Shown here piece by piece: positions 48,858 through 61,700 of a stretch of DNA of 64,000 nt (positions within the stretch are counted from its first letter, which is position 1; each line of letters begins with the position of its first letter). The DNA is from Mansonella perstans. Lineage: Eukaryota > Nematoda > Chromadorea > Rhabditida > Onchocercidae. Under the pieces are notes generated by a model. It was given only the letters and a program-made list of their open reading frames with translations, did no database searches and was not told where the DNA came from. The position numbers and the translations under genes are program-made. Where the stretch lies: NCBI GenBank assembly GCA_037074765.1, contig JBAMDO010000015.1:248001-312000 (forward strand). Reading direction: 5' to 3'.

Positions 48858-50892
48858 TTAATATTCTTCATTGAACGGAAAGAGAGGATGATCCGCATCT
48901 CTTAAAGGATCTAAAATACGCCAGTTTTTATCTAAGTTGTTGATCAGTGCCATTTCTTCGGGTTTGAGTTCAAAATCGAAAATATTGACATTTTCAATAA
49001 TTCTTTTCTCGGTCACCGATTTCGGAATAACGACGAATCCACGCTGAACACCCCACCGTAGTATTACCTAAAAATAACTGAAGAAGTAGTTTTTCAAATT
49101 TGTTGAAACATTTAGCAGCCTACTTTGTTAGTTGGCTCTTTTTAATGCTTGTAACCGCTTTTGTGCTTATTTTCTTTCTAACTTCTCAAGATAGGGTAAT
49201 TTCCAATTCCTAACTATTAATATTTAGAAGAGATGTGCAATTTGGTTAATATCAAGGCAAAGGAACTTTTATAGCAGTTTGCTTATTTTCAGACCAAACA
49301 TTTATCTAAGCTCAATAAAACACTAATGATGTCTTTCAACATGAATACTTGGCAGGAATAACCCATGAAAGATTTGAATTCAAAATACACTTACACTTGA
49401 ATTAAACAAAATTTTCTACAAGCTTTGTACTTAACAGATTAACTTTAGCTTAAAAGTCGAGATAGGTAGCTAAAATGAAATACCTTACCTGTGCCGCTGA
49501 TTTGTGGTGCACTTCTGCAAGTTTAAGTATGACGGGATCATCAAGTAAACTTGCATCTGTCGGTTTTCGAAATGGCATTGTCGGATTGGCCAGTGGACTA
49601 TATGCGGTTAACACTATTCCATGCTCTTGACAGAAATCGTGCAATTTGCGTTGTTGAAAATATGGATGAAGTTCAACCTGAATTTTGCTCAGCATTCTTC
49701 ATTTAAATTAATATAATCCCACCAAATAAACAGCTATAATTCCCAAATCAAGATTTCGTGTTTGAATCAGGCGATTTAAACAAGCCTGCAAAACAGCCGG
49801 TTTGATGCTGCAGTTGTTGATCACCCGAAGAATCTGCTTATGGTTAAAGTTTGATAATCCAATAGAACGAATTTTTTTCAATTTTACGTACTCTTCCATA
49901 GCACGCCAAGTATCCAAGTAATCAACATCGGAATACTTCATTTTTTCACTATCCGGTCTCTAAATTATTGTCATGTAATACAAGCTAGAACATATGAACG
50001 GAACTTTCAACAAATTCGATATGAATGAAAAATTCGAAATTAACAATTCTGAGATATTTTTAACAACAGTGCCACAGCAATAAATAAAAATGACAATGTT
50101 TTTTTCCTTTAAAAAACTATTAGTCACATTTGCTTCACTAGATATTCAGGTGATGCTCAAATCACAAATCTGTTTTTGCTAATTTCCAGCAGTTACAATA
50201 AAAAAGTAATTTAATAGTCTTCAATCGAACAGTATTTTATTCGCAATTTGAAAAGCAAAGTTAACACTTTTGAAAATCGAAAAAAGTTACAAACCTTGGG
50301 TAAAAGTTCACCACCTTCTTCATATCCTTGTGGCCAGTGGATCAAACATAAGTCCAGATAATCAAGATGAAGTTCGTCCAGTATAATATCCATATCTTTC
50401 TTGGCCATTTCATACGAATGGAAAGTATTCCATATTTTTGAAGTGATAAATACATCAGAACGCTAAAATTTTTATTGCATGTAAAAAAAAAAATTGTTTT
50501 AAAAAATCATTGACGTTCTACAATAAAATTACTAAAATTAGTGATTTGGAGATATTGACAAACTTTTGGAAAAGAAATATAGAACCCGTAAAATGACTAT
50601 TAAAAGTATAAATTTTTGAACTTTAAATTAAAATTTCAAATTAGTGAAATCTTTATTTTTTTATAACCTTCACAACCATTCTTACTTTTATATTCCCCTC
50701 TTTCAGAACCTCATCAAATGCTCTACCCAGTTCGATCTGATTTTGATATACATGCGCACAATCGATATGTCGATAACCGTTTTTAAGAGCAATTTTAACT
50801 GCATTTCCAACTTCACCAGGCTTAGAAAGCCAAGTACCAAGGCCAACAAATGGAATGTAAAATCCTGAATTCAATTTGACCGAGGATGTCAT
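48858..50892 (-). CDS. Aldo-keto reductase (AKR1-like)
   Basis: NADPH-dependent cytosolic oxidoreductase that reduces aldehydes and ketones to alcohols. Exons: 50892-50686, 50462-50295, 49959-49786, 49677-49489, 49067-48858; all phase 0, 315 aa, the normal family length. The start [20 protein letters not shown] and the signature [13 protein letters not shown] are typical. The catalytic tetrad is intact: Asp44, Tyr49, Lys78 (ITSKIW) and His111 (LIHWPQ). The [17 protein letters not shown] and VIPKSV motifs expected in the barrel and cofactor site are all present, and the C-terminus [13 protein letters not shown] is AKR-like. The third intron must begin with GC (CAG|GCTTGT), because KPAVLQ joins VELHPY exactly across it. 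The ATG sits six bases after a TATACAG site, so the transcript is probably trans-spliced. The substrate cannot be read from the sequence. The gene is divergent from the coiled-coil gene and convergent with the MOLO1-type gene. Confidence 0.95.
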
Positions 50893-50898
50893 TGTTAC

Positions 50899-50906
50899 CT
50901 GTATAA
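50899..50906 (-). promoter_or_regulatory. Putative spliced-leader trans-splice acceptor
   Basis: On the minus strand TTATACAG ends just before GTAACAATG, six bases upstream of the aldo-keto reductase start codon. There is no candidate upstream coding exon. The placement is typical of spliced-leader addition; inferred only. Confidence 0.5.
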
Positions 50907-52763
50907 AATAAAAACTTGTAAATGAATATCAAAAATAAAATGCCAATCTATAATTCAAGAAATTCTCAAGTAGTTGAAAATTTAATAATATAAAGGAGAT
51001 GAAATTATGCATTTATCTCGATTCTTTCAATTGCTGGCAGAATTTATTCACACTATAATATTAATTACGCCTTCTGCATGCAACAACACTATCAATGTTC
51101 ATGTATTTCGATCGATTGATCGATTGAATCGACTCAGCAATGTATCTCACTAATCTTCTACATGTCCAAATCCCCATACCGTTCCAGTACAGCGTTAAAT
51201 CTTTCGACTCATTCCTGACATCTCTATACCGTTCCGGCACAGCGTTAAATCTTTCGACTCATTCCTGACATCTCTATACCGTTCCGGCACAGCGTTAAAT
51301 CTTTCGACTCATTCCTGACATCTCTATACCGTTCCGGCACAGCGTTAAATCTTCCGATTCATTCCTACACCCCTATACCGTTCCGGTACAGCGTTAAATC
51401 TTCCAATTCATGCCTGACACCCCTATACCGTTCCGGTATAGCGTTAAATCTTCCGATTCATTCCTGACACCCCTATACCGTTCCGGTACAGCGGTTAAAT
51501 CTTCCGATTCATTCCTGACATCCCTATACCGTTCCGGCACAGTATAAGATCTCCCGACTCATTCCTAACCTCTGCTATTTTTATCATCAATTCCTCTCAC
51601 TTAAATCCTGCAAGAGGGACGCCTGAAATTCCTCGCACTATAGTATATTTATCAGTATTTTTCTCAATTTCCCTCGCACTATTTTCTGTTTCCTTTCAAT
51701 TCTCGCCCCTCTTAAATTGCTATACTACCTTTATACCTCTAATATTTCATGCCTAATTTCAATCCCAAACTATCCTATTCAGTGGTTTTTTTATGATATC
51801 ACTAAACACTATCATCACTTTCTCACTTTATCACTCCCTTTCCAATCTAATCTAATACAAGCAAAATGATTGAATGAATTGGAACTTGGCATAGTTCCAG
51901 CTGGTGTTGTTTACATTTACACGAAAATTGCCAGGTCTCTCGTATTTGTTCGTTTTCAGGATTGATCTCTTGTTTCACCTGTATCAGAGTTATATTTATT
52001 ATTCTCTTTCAAATATTTTTTTGCATACTTTTAACTTTTCTATAATTCAGAGATTTGCACATTAATTCATTTTATAATTTCTGTCATAGATACTTTTAAA
52101 TCACACATAACTTACAGATTAATCATTATTTACACTGAAATTGAAAATCATTTTAAATTAACAGTAATATTCTTTCTCTATAATCTATATGCTAGAGATA
52201 GTGTAAAGGTCATTCTCGAGATAATGTAAAAGTTTAAAGATGCTATCATTCTAACAAAAATTGCTAGAATTGGAAACAAACGAATCATGTACTGATTCAA
52301 TCTTGCCCTATATTGTTATGCCGATGCTTTCCTATGGCTTGTTATAATGTTTCTATTGTAGGTTTCAGAAATAGCCTTCTATTAGTATTATTTCTATTAG
52401 TAATTCAATTTTAACAAAAAAATCAAAAAAAAAAATTTAATTTTAACAAATTTTTAACAAGAAATTGTAGCTTACTGAGGAGTAAGCATTGCTTCGTTAT
52501 TTTTACTTTACTTTTAGAGTAATTCTTCAACTTTCTACAACACAACAAAAACAGTTTAAGAAAATAGCTAAAATTCCAAAGCATTCCAAAGCAATGCAAT
52601 AATATGAAAGAATAAATTATTCTATCAATTGTAAATTTATTATTTTGTTTTTTCTTTATTTTATAAAATTTGAGCAATTTTCATATTTACAGAAATGCTG
52701 GGTCAAATGCATCATAACTGAAGTATATTGTAAATAATCCTTATTTCTTTCTAACATCCTATA
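50907..52763. other. Divergent intergenic region with minisatellite
   Basis: Sequence between the divergent starts of the aldo-keto reductase and coiled-coil genes. The proximal part holds the 50-bp tandem repeat (51171-51575), followed by a pyrimidine-rich stretch to about 51.85 kb. The remainder is AT-rich with no gene seen. Promoters for both neighbours should lie here, but I cannot place them. Confidence 0.6.
51171..51575. repeat. Tandem minisatellite, 50-bp unit, about 8 copies
   Basis: Copies start with GTTCCGG(C/T)ACAGCGTTAAAT at 51181, 51231, 51281, 51331, 51380, 51430, 51480 and 51531. Each contains ATTCCTGACA and ends TATACC. Copies 2 and 3 are identical and copy 1 differs from them by only two bases. 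Copies 4 to 7 form a second variant family (CTTCCGATTC), and copy 8 is decayed. The array is GC-richer than its surroundings and has no long open frame. Confidence 0.95.
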
Positions 52764-52771
52764 TCTCACAG
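52764..52771 (+). promoter_or_regulatory. Putative spliced-leader trans-splice acceptor
   Basis: TCTCACAG ends 14 bp before the first ATG (52786) of the coiled-coil gene, with no plausible upstream coding exon. It is consistent with trans-splicing, but the pyrimidine tract is modest. Confidence 0.4.
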
Positions 52772-52785
52772 CCAAGAAATAGAAT

Positions 52786-55700
52786 ATGGCAACTTCATTA
52801 ACTACTTGTACACAATGTTTGGCCTACAGCGAACAACTAAATAGCAAAGCAGACGAAATTAAGGTATCAGAATCCTAACTTTAATTCCAGTTTGAAGTTA
52901 AGACATTATTATTTATTTAAACTTCAACTTCTATTATTTGAATAGTTTTAGTTTCATAACTGAAAAACCGAATTGTTAACTCTTGTAAATTTACAATTTC
53001 AGTTCCTACTACTATACTCAATGCAATTAGGTGATTCTGTTCTAGGAAATAATGCAATTTCAACTGAGGTTGAAGAGGATCTTCAGAAGTAAGAAGTATT
53101 CAGAAGTATATATCTTAGAAATATTGTATTTTATTGTTGTAGAAGTACTGTATTTTCTTGCAAGCAAAATAGCACTTTTATAGCATATAAATGGATTATT
53201 TTGTTGAAAAATTTTGAGTGTACCTGAGTGAAGATAAATTATCATTAGCAAGGTGAAAATTTTTCCCTGAAAACGGTTAACTTTCAAACAATTTTTTATG
53301 AAATTTGCAGATCTTGCAAGAACATATTCTAAAATTGGCTCATAAAGCACAGGATGAAAGCAGAAAAAAGGAAGAAGTACAGGAACGCCTGAACGACAAG
53401 CTGATCAGATTGAATGATTATGTTATCAAAATTAGGGTCAGTATCCTTCCTTCCTCACTTTTTTTCATTTCTGTTATTTCTGTCAAATTTTTTAAAAATC
53501 AAATAACTTTTATCTGAAACGATTGCTTTCTTATTCTTCTTTGCACTGCAGTTCATTCCATTTGTTTATATTAAAATTTCAATTTTTTTTTTATGCAATA
53601 TATAAAGGAAATCTTGTAAACAACAGAAATATGTTAACCTTATTATTATTGCATTTATGAAGCGTTAATTTTCAAGTGGAAAAATTCATGAAAAAAAGTT
53701 TCCCTTTTCCTCCAAAATTAAGAGAATCTTTCCAGCACAAAATTTGTATTGAGGGATCTCGAAATCTTCTTTGTAGTTCTCGAATAACATTCTTTCATCA
53801 AAAATCCCCATCAATTTAATTACTGTTGTCTTTGGCGAAAAAAATTTTCAAAGCTTCGGCAACTAAAATATTTGCAGTTTAGACGATAGAAAATCGACTA
53901 TATTATTCGTTTATTGAATATCTATCCCAGTTATCAATGTTAATTTCGAGCTTTTCAAAGTTTTTAAATTCTCGCCATTCAATATCTTTTGATCCTTCTT
54001 CATATGAAAGATCACAATTGAATTGAAGAATATAATGTACAGAATTATGAATAATTCACAATTTGAAAAGAGAGTAGATCGAATTTGTAGAATCTCGAAG
54101 AACAATTGCAGTCAGCAATCGATCGTCGTCCAATCGATGAAATCTCTCGTGCTGAAGTTGACAGTATCATTGGTCGAGACTTAGAGCGCATTCATTCACA
54201 ACTAATTGAGAAGGTTAACGAAATAAATTATTGTATATTCTCCACATATACATGGAGCTTGGACGAAATTCTTCAAGAATAATTCCAGTTCTTCTCTATA
54301 ATTACTGATGACTCTTCAAATGTAAAAAGGACAGATTCATTGTCGCTTCGAAAAAGTGACAGAATTTAATTAAGTACACTGGATTTTTAACTTGAAATAG
54401 TATGCAATTTGTAACTATTAATTTTTTCCATCAAGAATAAGTGACGATAAGCTTTTACAGGATATGAAAATAATGGATCTGAATGACATGGTAATTGAAA
54501 AAGAAAGACATATTATTGAACTGCAGGAAATGTTTCGTGAACAGAAAGAGCTTGTGCAGGCGAAAGCTAGAGCTTTTCATATTATACAGCAAAAACTACT
54601 GGTACTTTTAAAATCATTAGGAGAAAAAAAATAACATTGGAAATGTAGTTCATATCATAATCTCCTGAATTCATTTTGAAGCAACAAACAATTTTAAAAA
54701 TGACAAAAGCTAATTAGAGTCGTTTATAAAGTCGAAATATGTCGTCCTAGTATTTCACTATACTGATAATTCACACTTTTCTAATTTGTAAAAGATTATG
54801 AAATGTTACTTAGCATAAAAGCAATTTTTTTTTACAATGCTTTCCCAATATTTACCTCTGATTTTCCTGCTTTCTCCGAGGATATCTAGATTTCAGGATT
54901 TGAGCACACGAACGACATGTGAAAATTCGACAGAAACCGAAGCTGCATATATTTTACAACAACCACAGAAGGAGCGACAACATCAACATGAGTCCTTTTC
55001 ACCTGGATATGCTGTTGTACATTTCAAAATGGGTCAGTTGATGGAAATTTCGATTCGTTTGGAATTGATTTTAAGATTTCCTAATAGTCTGGAAATTTTT
55101 TACCCTGGAATCTTTGAGACCAATATAGATTTTCAGTTAATCTTATAGAAAAAAGTGAAGTTGACGTAAAAGGTCACCATTTATGATATTTGAAGGTAGC
55201 TCAGGTTCACCTCCACCAGTTGATCCAAGTGAAGAATGTAGTTCAATAACCCAGGATAACGGCAATGTGCATGACGACCTTGACGCTGATGATGGAGGCA
55301 ATGCTTCCCCTTTATACAAAAAAAAGCATAGGAAGAAGGTGACTTTCGATTTACCGCCCCGTAAAAAATTTAGAAATGGTAAGCTTTCATCTTTTCATCT
55401 TTAGTTTTTAGTAATGTTCGAAAGTTAAATTTTTATTGTTCAAATTTTATATTTTTAAAACATAGCTAATACCTTAGGAATACTCGGAGACTTATTTCAG
55501 ACAGTAATCAAGAAGAAATCGGTGATATTACACAAGCATTCATCGATGTGACAGCCGAAAATGACCAGTTGCGACAGACGATCCAGGAAATGGAAAAATG
55601 CGCCAGTGATTCACAAAATCATTTAAGCCAGGTTATTCTTTAAATCTAGCAATCCTTGTGTTCGAATAATCGATGACTTTTTTTGTGTCACTTTCACTTC

Positions 55701-58700
55701 CACTTTCATTTTGTTGTATTTTTATTTCATAGGACCGAGCCGCTTAGCGAAACCATCACAAATATGTAAATTTCGTTTTAAACGTTTTATTGAATTTCAT
55801 GTTCATTGTTATTGCATAGTTGTAGCGAGCGGCTGGTTTTTTATTTTGAAAATATCGATTGGCATCTTTTTCCCAATCTTTTCCATTAATTATGTTGTTA
55901 ACCTTTTTAGTGTAAAGTTTTATAATGGATTGCTAGAGCTCGAGTTTTTTTATAATTTAGTTGTGTAGTTTACTTAATTTTCAAATTTACTTCATTCTAT
56001 TATTAGTTAAATCGTTGAAGCACTGCAGTTTTCAGTTTCTTATACAGTATAGTTAAATTTGGAAGCACATTATTACTGATGTGATGTTAATAGCGATTTA
56101 ATTTTTAGTTGCAAACACAGTTAAATGAAATGCGTCGAAATGGCCGGATTCAGGTGCTGAAAGCTCGTGCCTCTGTGCAGGGAAAAATTCGTGATTTGGA
56201 AGATAAAATTTCTTCACTAAACGCAGAATATGTGGACAAGGTTACTTTTTGTAAAACTTTTTTAATGATGAATTTTAAAGCATTTTGGAAGGTTTATTAA
56301 TTCGGTGAGAGCAAACTAACAAATATTTGAAAGGTTTGAGATCTCGCGTCATCCAAATACATATAAAATTTTTGAAGACAAATATTCAAAATTAATAGCC
56401 AATGTGTTTTAGATTGAGCATTTGAATGCAAATATTGAAATACTTAGAGCGGATCGTGAATGGACACTGGAAGAAAATGCTCGCCTGTTGAAACTTTTTG
56501 ATTCTTACAAGTACTTTTCCAAGTATTTGTGCTGACAAAGTTGCCGCAAATGATTGTCTCTACCCAAAAAATAGTTATAGTGAAAGGAGCCCTAAATATT
56601 ATTTCCAACTTTAGAATAAAATTTCAAAGAAGTCCATCTTCTGATTCGAGCACACCATTTGCTTCTATTGTTACTTCCAGTTTTATTACTTTTAGTATGT
56701 TTGAAATAAATTGCAGACAAAAGCTAAACGATGCGTGGGAAGCATTGGATGCAAGGCAAGAAGAGAGCAAGGAACTTCATTCAAAGCTGGATAGCGATCG
56801 AGCTTTAATTGTTCAGTTGGCTGATGATTTAGAAGAAGCACAGCAAACATCGAACATTTTACTAGAGCAGAAAATATCTGTTCTTGATGATGTTGAGCGA
56901 TTGAAAGGTAAATGAAATCTGCTGTGATTAGTAGTTTAATTAAACATATGAACAGATTCAGTTCTATTAGTCTTATTCCTTTTTTATTTCTAATTTCATA
57001 CTTAACGTTCCGTTTTTTACAGAAGCTTTAGAAGCTCAAGATCAGTATATTGAATTACTGGAGAAAGATACAATGATATACGAAGAGCATGTCGGTTTGC
57101 TAAGAGATTCATTGGGTGCTTCGAAAGTGGAGCGAAAAGCGCTAATGAAATCGAAAGCTTATGAAGCAAAATTAAAAGCGTTAGAGCAAGAAAAAGAACA
57201 AATGAACCGAAGATGCAATGGTAAGTCAAGTTTTTTATGCTTTGCAGTTCGAAGAAATATTTCAATTAATCTTTAAAATGAGAACGGCAAAATATTTGCA
57301 GAGAGATCTCATCTTTTTAAATGCTAAAAAAAATTCTTAAGTACGAAATAGTTATGTTTTTTTTTTTTTTTTTCCAACTACTATGTACATTTACCCTACT
57401 TATTCGTTTCTTTAGAAATGGCATTAATACCGGAAAACTAGAACTGCGATAACTTAATGAATGAGAATTAAGAAAGATTATGAAAATTCTCAGTTTTGTA
57501 TAGCATACATAAAAATAAGCATCCTGTCAAATTTCCTACATTAAAATTTATCAAACTTATAGGGATTTAATTTCAGCATTAATCTATCATTAATCAAACA
57601 GTCTTTCTTTAATCATTCTCTAACTATTTTGTCAAGTCCAGCGCTATCGCTTACTTCATTCGTAATGAATAATGGATAACTTTGAATGATCCTTTATACT
57701 GAATTAATTTTATATTCCAAATAAGAGAAAAGTAAGAACGCAAGTTCTTACTCAATTAAGCAAAAGCAAAATGAAGAAGTGGAACAGAAACATTTAATGT
57801 ATAGTGCAATGAGCAGAAGTGAGCAATTTTTGTACTCAATCAACAAAATTTGAAAAAATCTGGTATGAGAAACATGAAACAAGACATACATCGATACAAA
57901 AGCAGTGGTAATTAATTTTCTATCACTACTTCCCGTTTTCTTTAGTGAACTCAAAGACAGCTATGCTTGTTAAGAAAGAAATTCGCATTAAATTCAAGGG
58001 AATTGTGGAATGAAAAGATGTAAAATTATATTGCGCGAAATACTGGTATAGTACATAATAACGATAGCTAGTAAATAAGTTCAAATTTAAGTTTAAATAG
58101 CTGAGTGGAAATAAATTAATCAGCAAAGATATACTGAAATTAAACGTCATCCGGTATGGTTTTCATTAAGCACTATTTTTAAAATATTGGACAACGGCTC
58201 GTTTATTTATTTACATTTTTCAATTTGTTTTCTTTCAGTTTCTTGAAGAATAAAAAAATACCAAAGACGAAGTATTAGAACTAAAAAAAGCGAATTTTTG
58301 AAGAAAATCATGAAATAAGGAAAGATTTACAGCAACAGGAAGAAGACAACAAATTTACAAATTGCTTGTGTTTTTGTTATGAGAAGGGAATCATATGAGA
58401 TAGCTAAACAAACAATAAGTGAAAGTTACTGCTTTAGCACTAGTGTTATAGAGTTATTAGATCCGCTACCACCAGAAATTGTCCTTTCACAAGTAGTTTG
58501 ACTGTCTGGGGTACCATGTTCTTGGTTATTTATGATACCAGTGTTGCTCACCTTCTTAAATGACCTGTAGCAGCGATAATCCCGACTAAACGATGGTTCA
58601 GTTCCATCCGAATAGTTGATCTGAAATATTTTTTAAAAACTAAAATCTTAACTTTATAATTTCATTATATAAATTTACAAAGAAATTTCTACTAACCTTC

Positions 58701-61700
58701 TATTTCGGTTTAATATTATCAATTTTGAAATTTATATATCGACCTTTTTTTTTTAATATATGTGGATTGAAATGCTAAATATTAAATAATTCGGAAAACT
58801 TAACTTAGATCAAGATTATACTGTTTTTTTTTTCCTGGACCTTATAGACATATTTCCACTAATAATGATCTTTACCTCGTTGGTACACAGTGGACAAAAC
58901 CATACACGACTCTTCATGCAGTAATAAATACCACACGGAAAGCATACTATACCGCATAGTAAACCATGCCATGTTAGTCGCTTTTTTACGCTATCAACTT
59001 TACATACTGGACAGACTGCCATAGCCGTGAAAAAGTTACGATAGTAATCGTTAAAAAGTTTGGGTTGCTGTTTTCTTTCCGCATCAAAAATTTTGTAAAT
59101 TTAAGATTTCATAGTAATTGTAATCAAACATCCAAAAAGCAACACTTCCGATAATAGTAAGAATAATCAGGAAAAGATGAAATTTCGTTGTTGTTTAATA
59201 GAGATTAAATCCAAAACACTTCACAGGGCTTTAATTTAGTTATGCTTCTCTCGTTATTTTGGATGCAATTCAGCCGCTTAATAATTGTTCAATAATTGTC
59301 AATGATAGATATATTAATAGTAATGTCAATAAATTAATAATAGTTTCAGTGGAACCTGTTGCTAAAGTTTTCGCTAAAATTACTTTCATTATGTTATGTT
59401 TTCATATTTGATTGTAAGAACATAGCGTAATGAAAAATAAGATTTACTTGGGGGAGAGGAGAAAGTAAAATAGAAAATACTCATCATATCATCATTATAC
59501 ATTATCATATAAATGGATAGCAAATTATTCCTTAGGTTTACTTTTCTTTGAATTCCAAAAAGATTCAGGAACGAATTTCTGAGTTCCTTGAGATCTGATA
59601 AGAAATGAATAATTTGTATAGAGATAAATTAGTGTAATGATGATAACTACGGAAAGAAATTGAATGGGAGCATTAGAAAGTCAACTTCTGAAATTTTAGA
59701 AATTGAATGGAAACATTAGAAGGTCAACTTCTGAAATTTTTCATCGTAAAATTGAAACGCTTTGTTACGCAACTACACTTTTAAAAATGAACGAAATAGT
59801 GAAGCATTGAAGTGATACAAATTGAGTAGAGGACAAGGACGTTCTTTCTAAGGCCGTGCTCTTTCAAAGCGTTAGAAATGTCAATAAAATAGCGATGATT
59901 AATAGCTTTGAGATTAATCATCGAATCAGCCAATGTGAAATGAGGAGAGAAATGATATTCATGGAATCATCCAATGAAAAAAAAAAAAAATTGATCATCG
60001 AATCAGCCAATGAAACGAGAAATGATATTCGAGGAGATTAAACAAGATTGCATTTGGAACATTTGAAATATAATATTTCCAGTATCGATTAATGAACATC
60101 TATCTATTTGAATAATAGTGTATATGATATAATACAGAGAAGTATTCATAAATAACTGAATGAAATTTAACAAGACAAAGAATGATTTTATAGTTAATCA
60201 TGCTTAAAAATTTGACGTTACTTGAATTGTTTGAAATCTTATATTTGATGAATTAAATTTTAACTTTTGTGAATAAGTTTTGGAAAAATTTTCGAATTTG
60301 AGAATAGAAAAGCAAATAGTTGAATTCTCGCTATTTTAAAGATCACTAAATTAATAAATTCCTCTAAATTTAGCTTGTAAAATATTCAAAACTGGAAAAT
60401 CTTGAATTTGCTACTTCCTTATTAAGAATTTTGAATTGAAAAATCTATGCAATATTTAGCTATTGAAATGAAATAAAACAATAGAATGGATAAAAACAAA
60501 TTTGATATTTAGATAAATGAAGTATCACGTGCCAATATTAATGTGCAGAAAGTAATAGATGTTTCTAATTTCAATCATTTCTTCAATAGATAGATCGGTG
60601 TTCTTACTGAATAGATGGGTACGTTAGGTACGAGTGGAAGACCGAAATATGCTAGCTAACCAGTTAAATTTTAATTGGAAAATGTATCAAAATAAGGATA
60701 TCAAGTAAGGAAAGTAACAGTTTTTTCATCTGGAGAAAAGGCTATAATCTAGAGTATGAAGCTAATTAAAGTTGACCAGTACCTACATTTTGCACTGCCG
60801 TCATTCTCCAATGATCAATATTAAATTAGTGGTCCTTCATTGCTGTGTCTATCGAGTAAATGCTGGATGTTGAGACAAAAATCAGATAATGGCATTTACA
60901 CAGCGTTTAGAAAGTTAGTTAAAATATTCAAGAATTTTGATGAGAGACAAAAGCAAACTATTGAAAAGATGCAGTAAAGAAGAGAGAAGAGGTAAGAGAT
61001 GGAGCAATTTGTTTATGTTGTGTGAAACTGCAATAATAATTGTGTTCACACGCAAGAGATATTTGTTGTCATCTGATAAGTATAATTTGGCAAGAAGCTA
61101 TTTTTTAAAGGCATTTTCAAAATAGTAAATCTTTAAAAATGAAATGAAGGAAGGAGGCCTGAAATCTTTGGATTTGAAACAAATTTAACACTTATTTAAA
61201 ATGATCGCACAGTGGTTAATGCTGAGTAAACAGCGTCATCATAATATCTAGACGGTTAGACCATTGCTGTCGATGTTTGTTTGATAGAAAAAACATTGTC
61301 ATTCATGTAGAGATGAAGACATTAAATCTGAAATGTATCAGTGCGAGGAAAAAGACTTTCTTTATTTGAACAAAATTTTTTTTTTAATTAATAGAATTAT
61401 TTCATCAAAATTTAGTTTTTTAAAATTTTATTTGTTTTTTTTTTGATATGTTTCACTAACATTCTATTCAATAAAATTGGAAAGACTGATATTAGATTTA
61501 TTTTCTATTCAAGAACTGACATTTCTTATTTAGTTCTACTTTTCTTTAAGCGATTGATTAAAGTATGTGTTGACGTGAAGATTTGAAGAAGGCAAGAGAA
61601 ATGCTTAGGACAGGAAAATGGTTAATATTTCGTCTGTCAAAAATTTTTTCCATCTTTTAAAATAAATTTTTATGACTAAATTATAGTTAAGAGATCCCAG

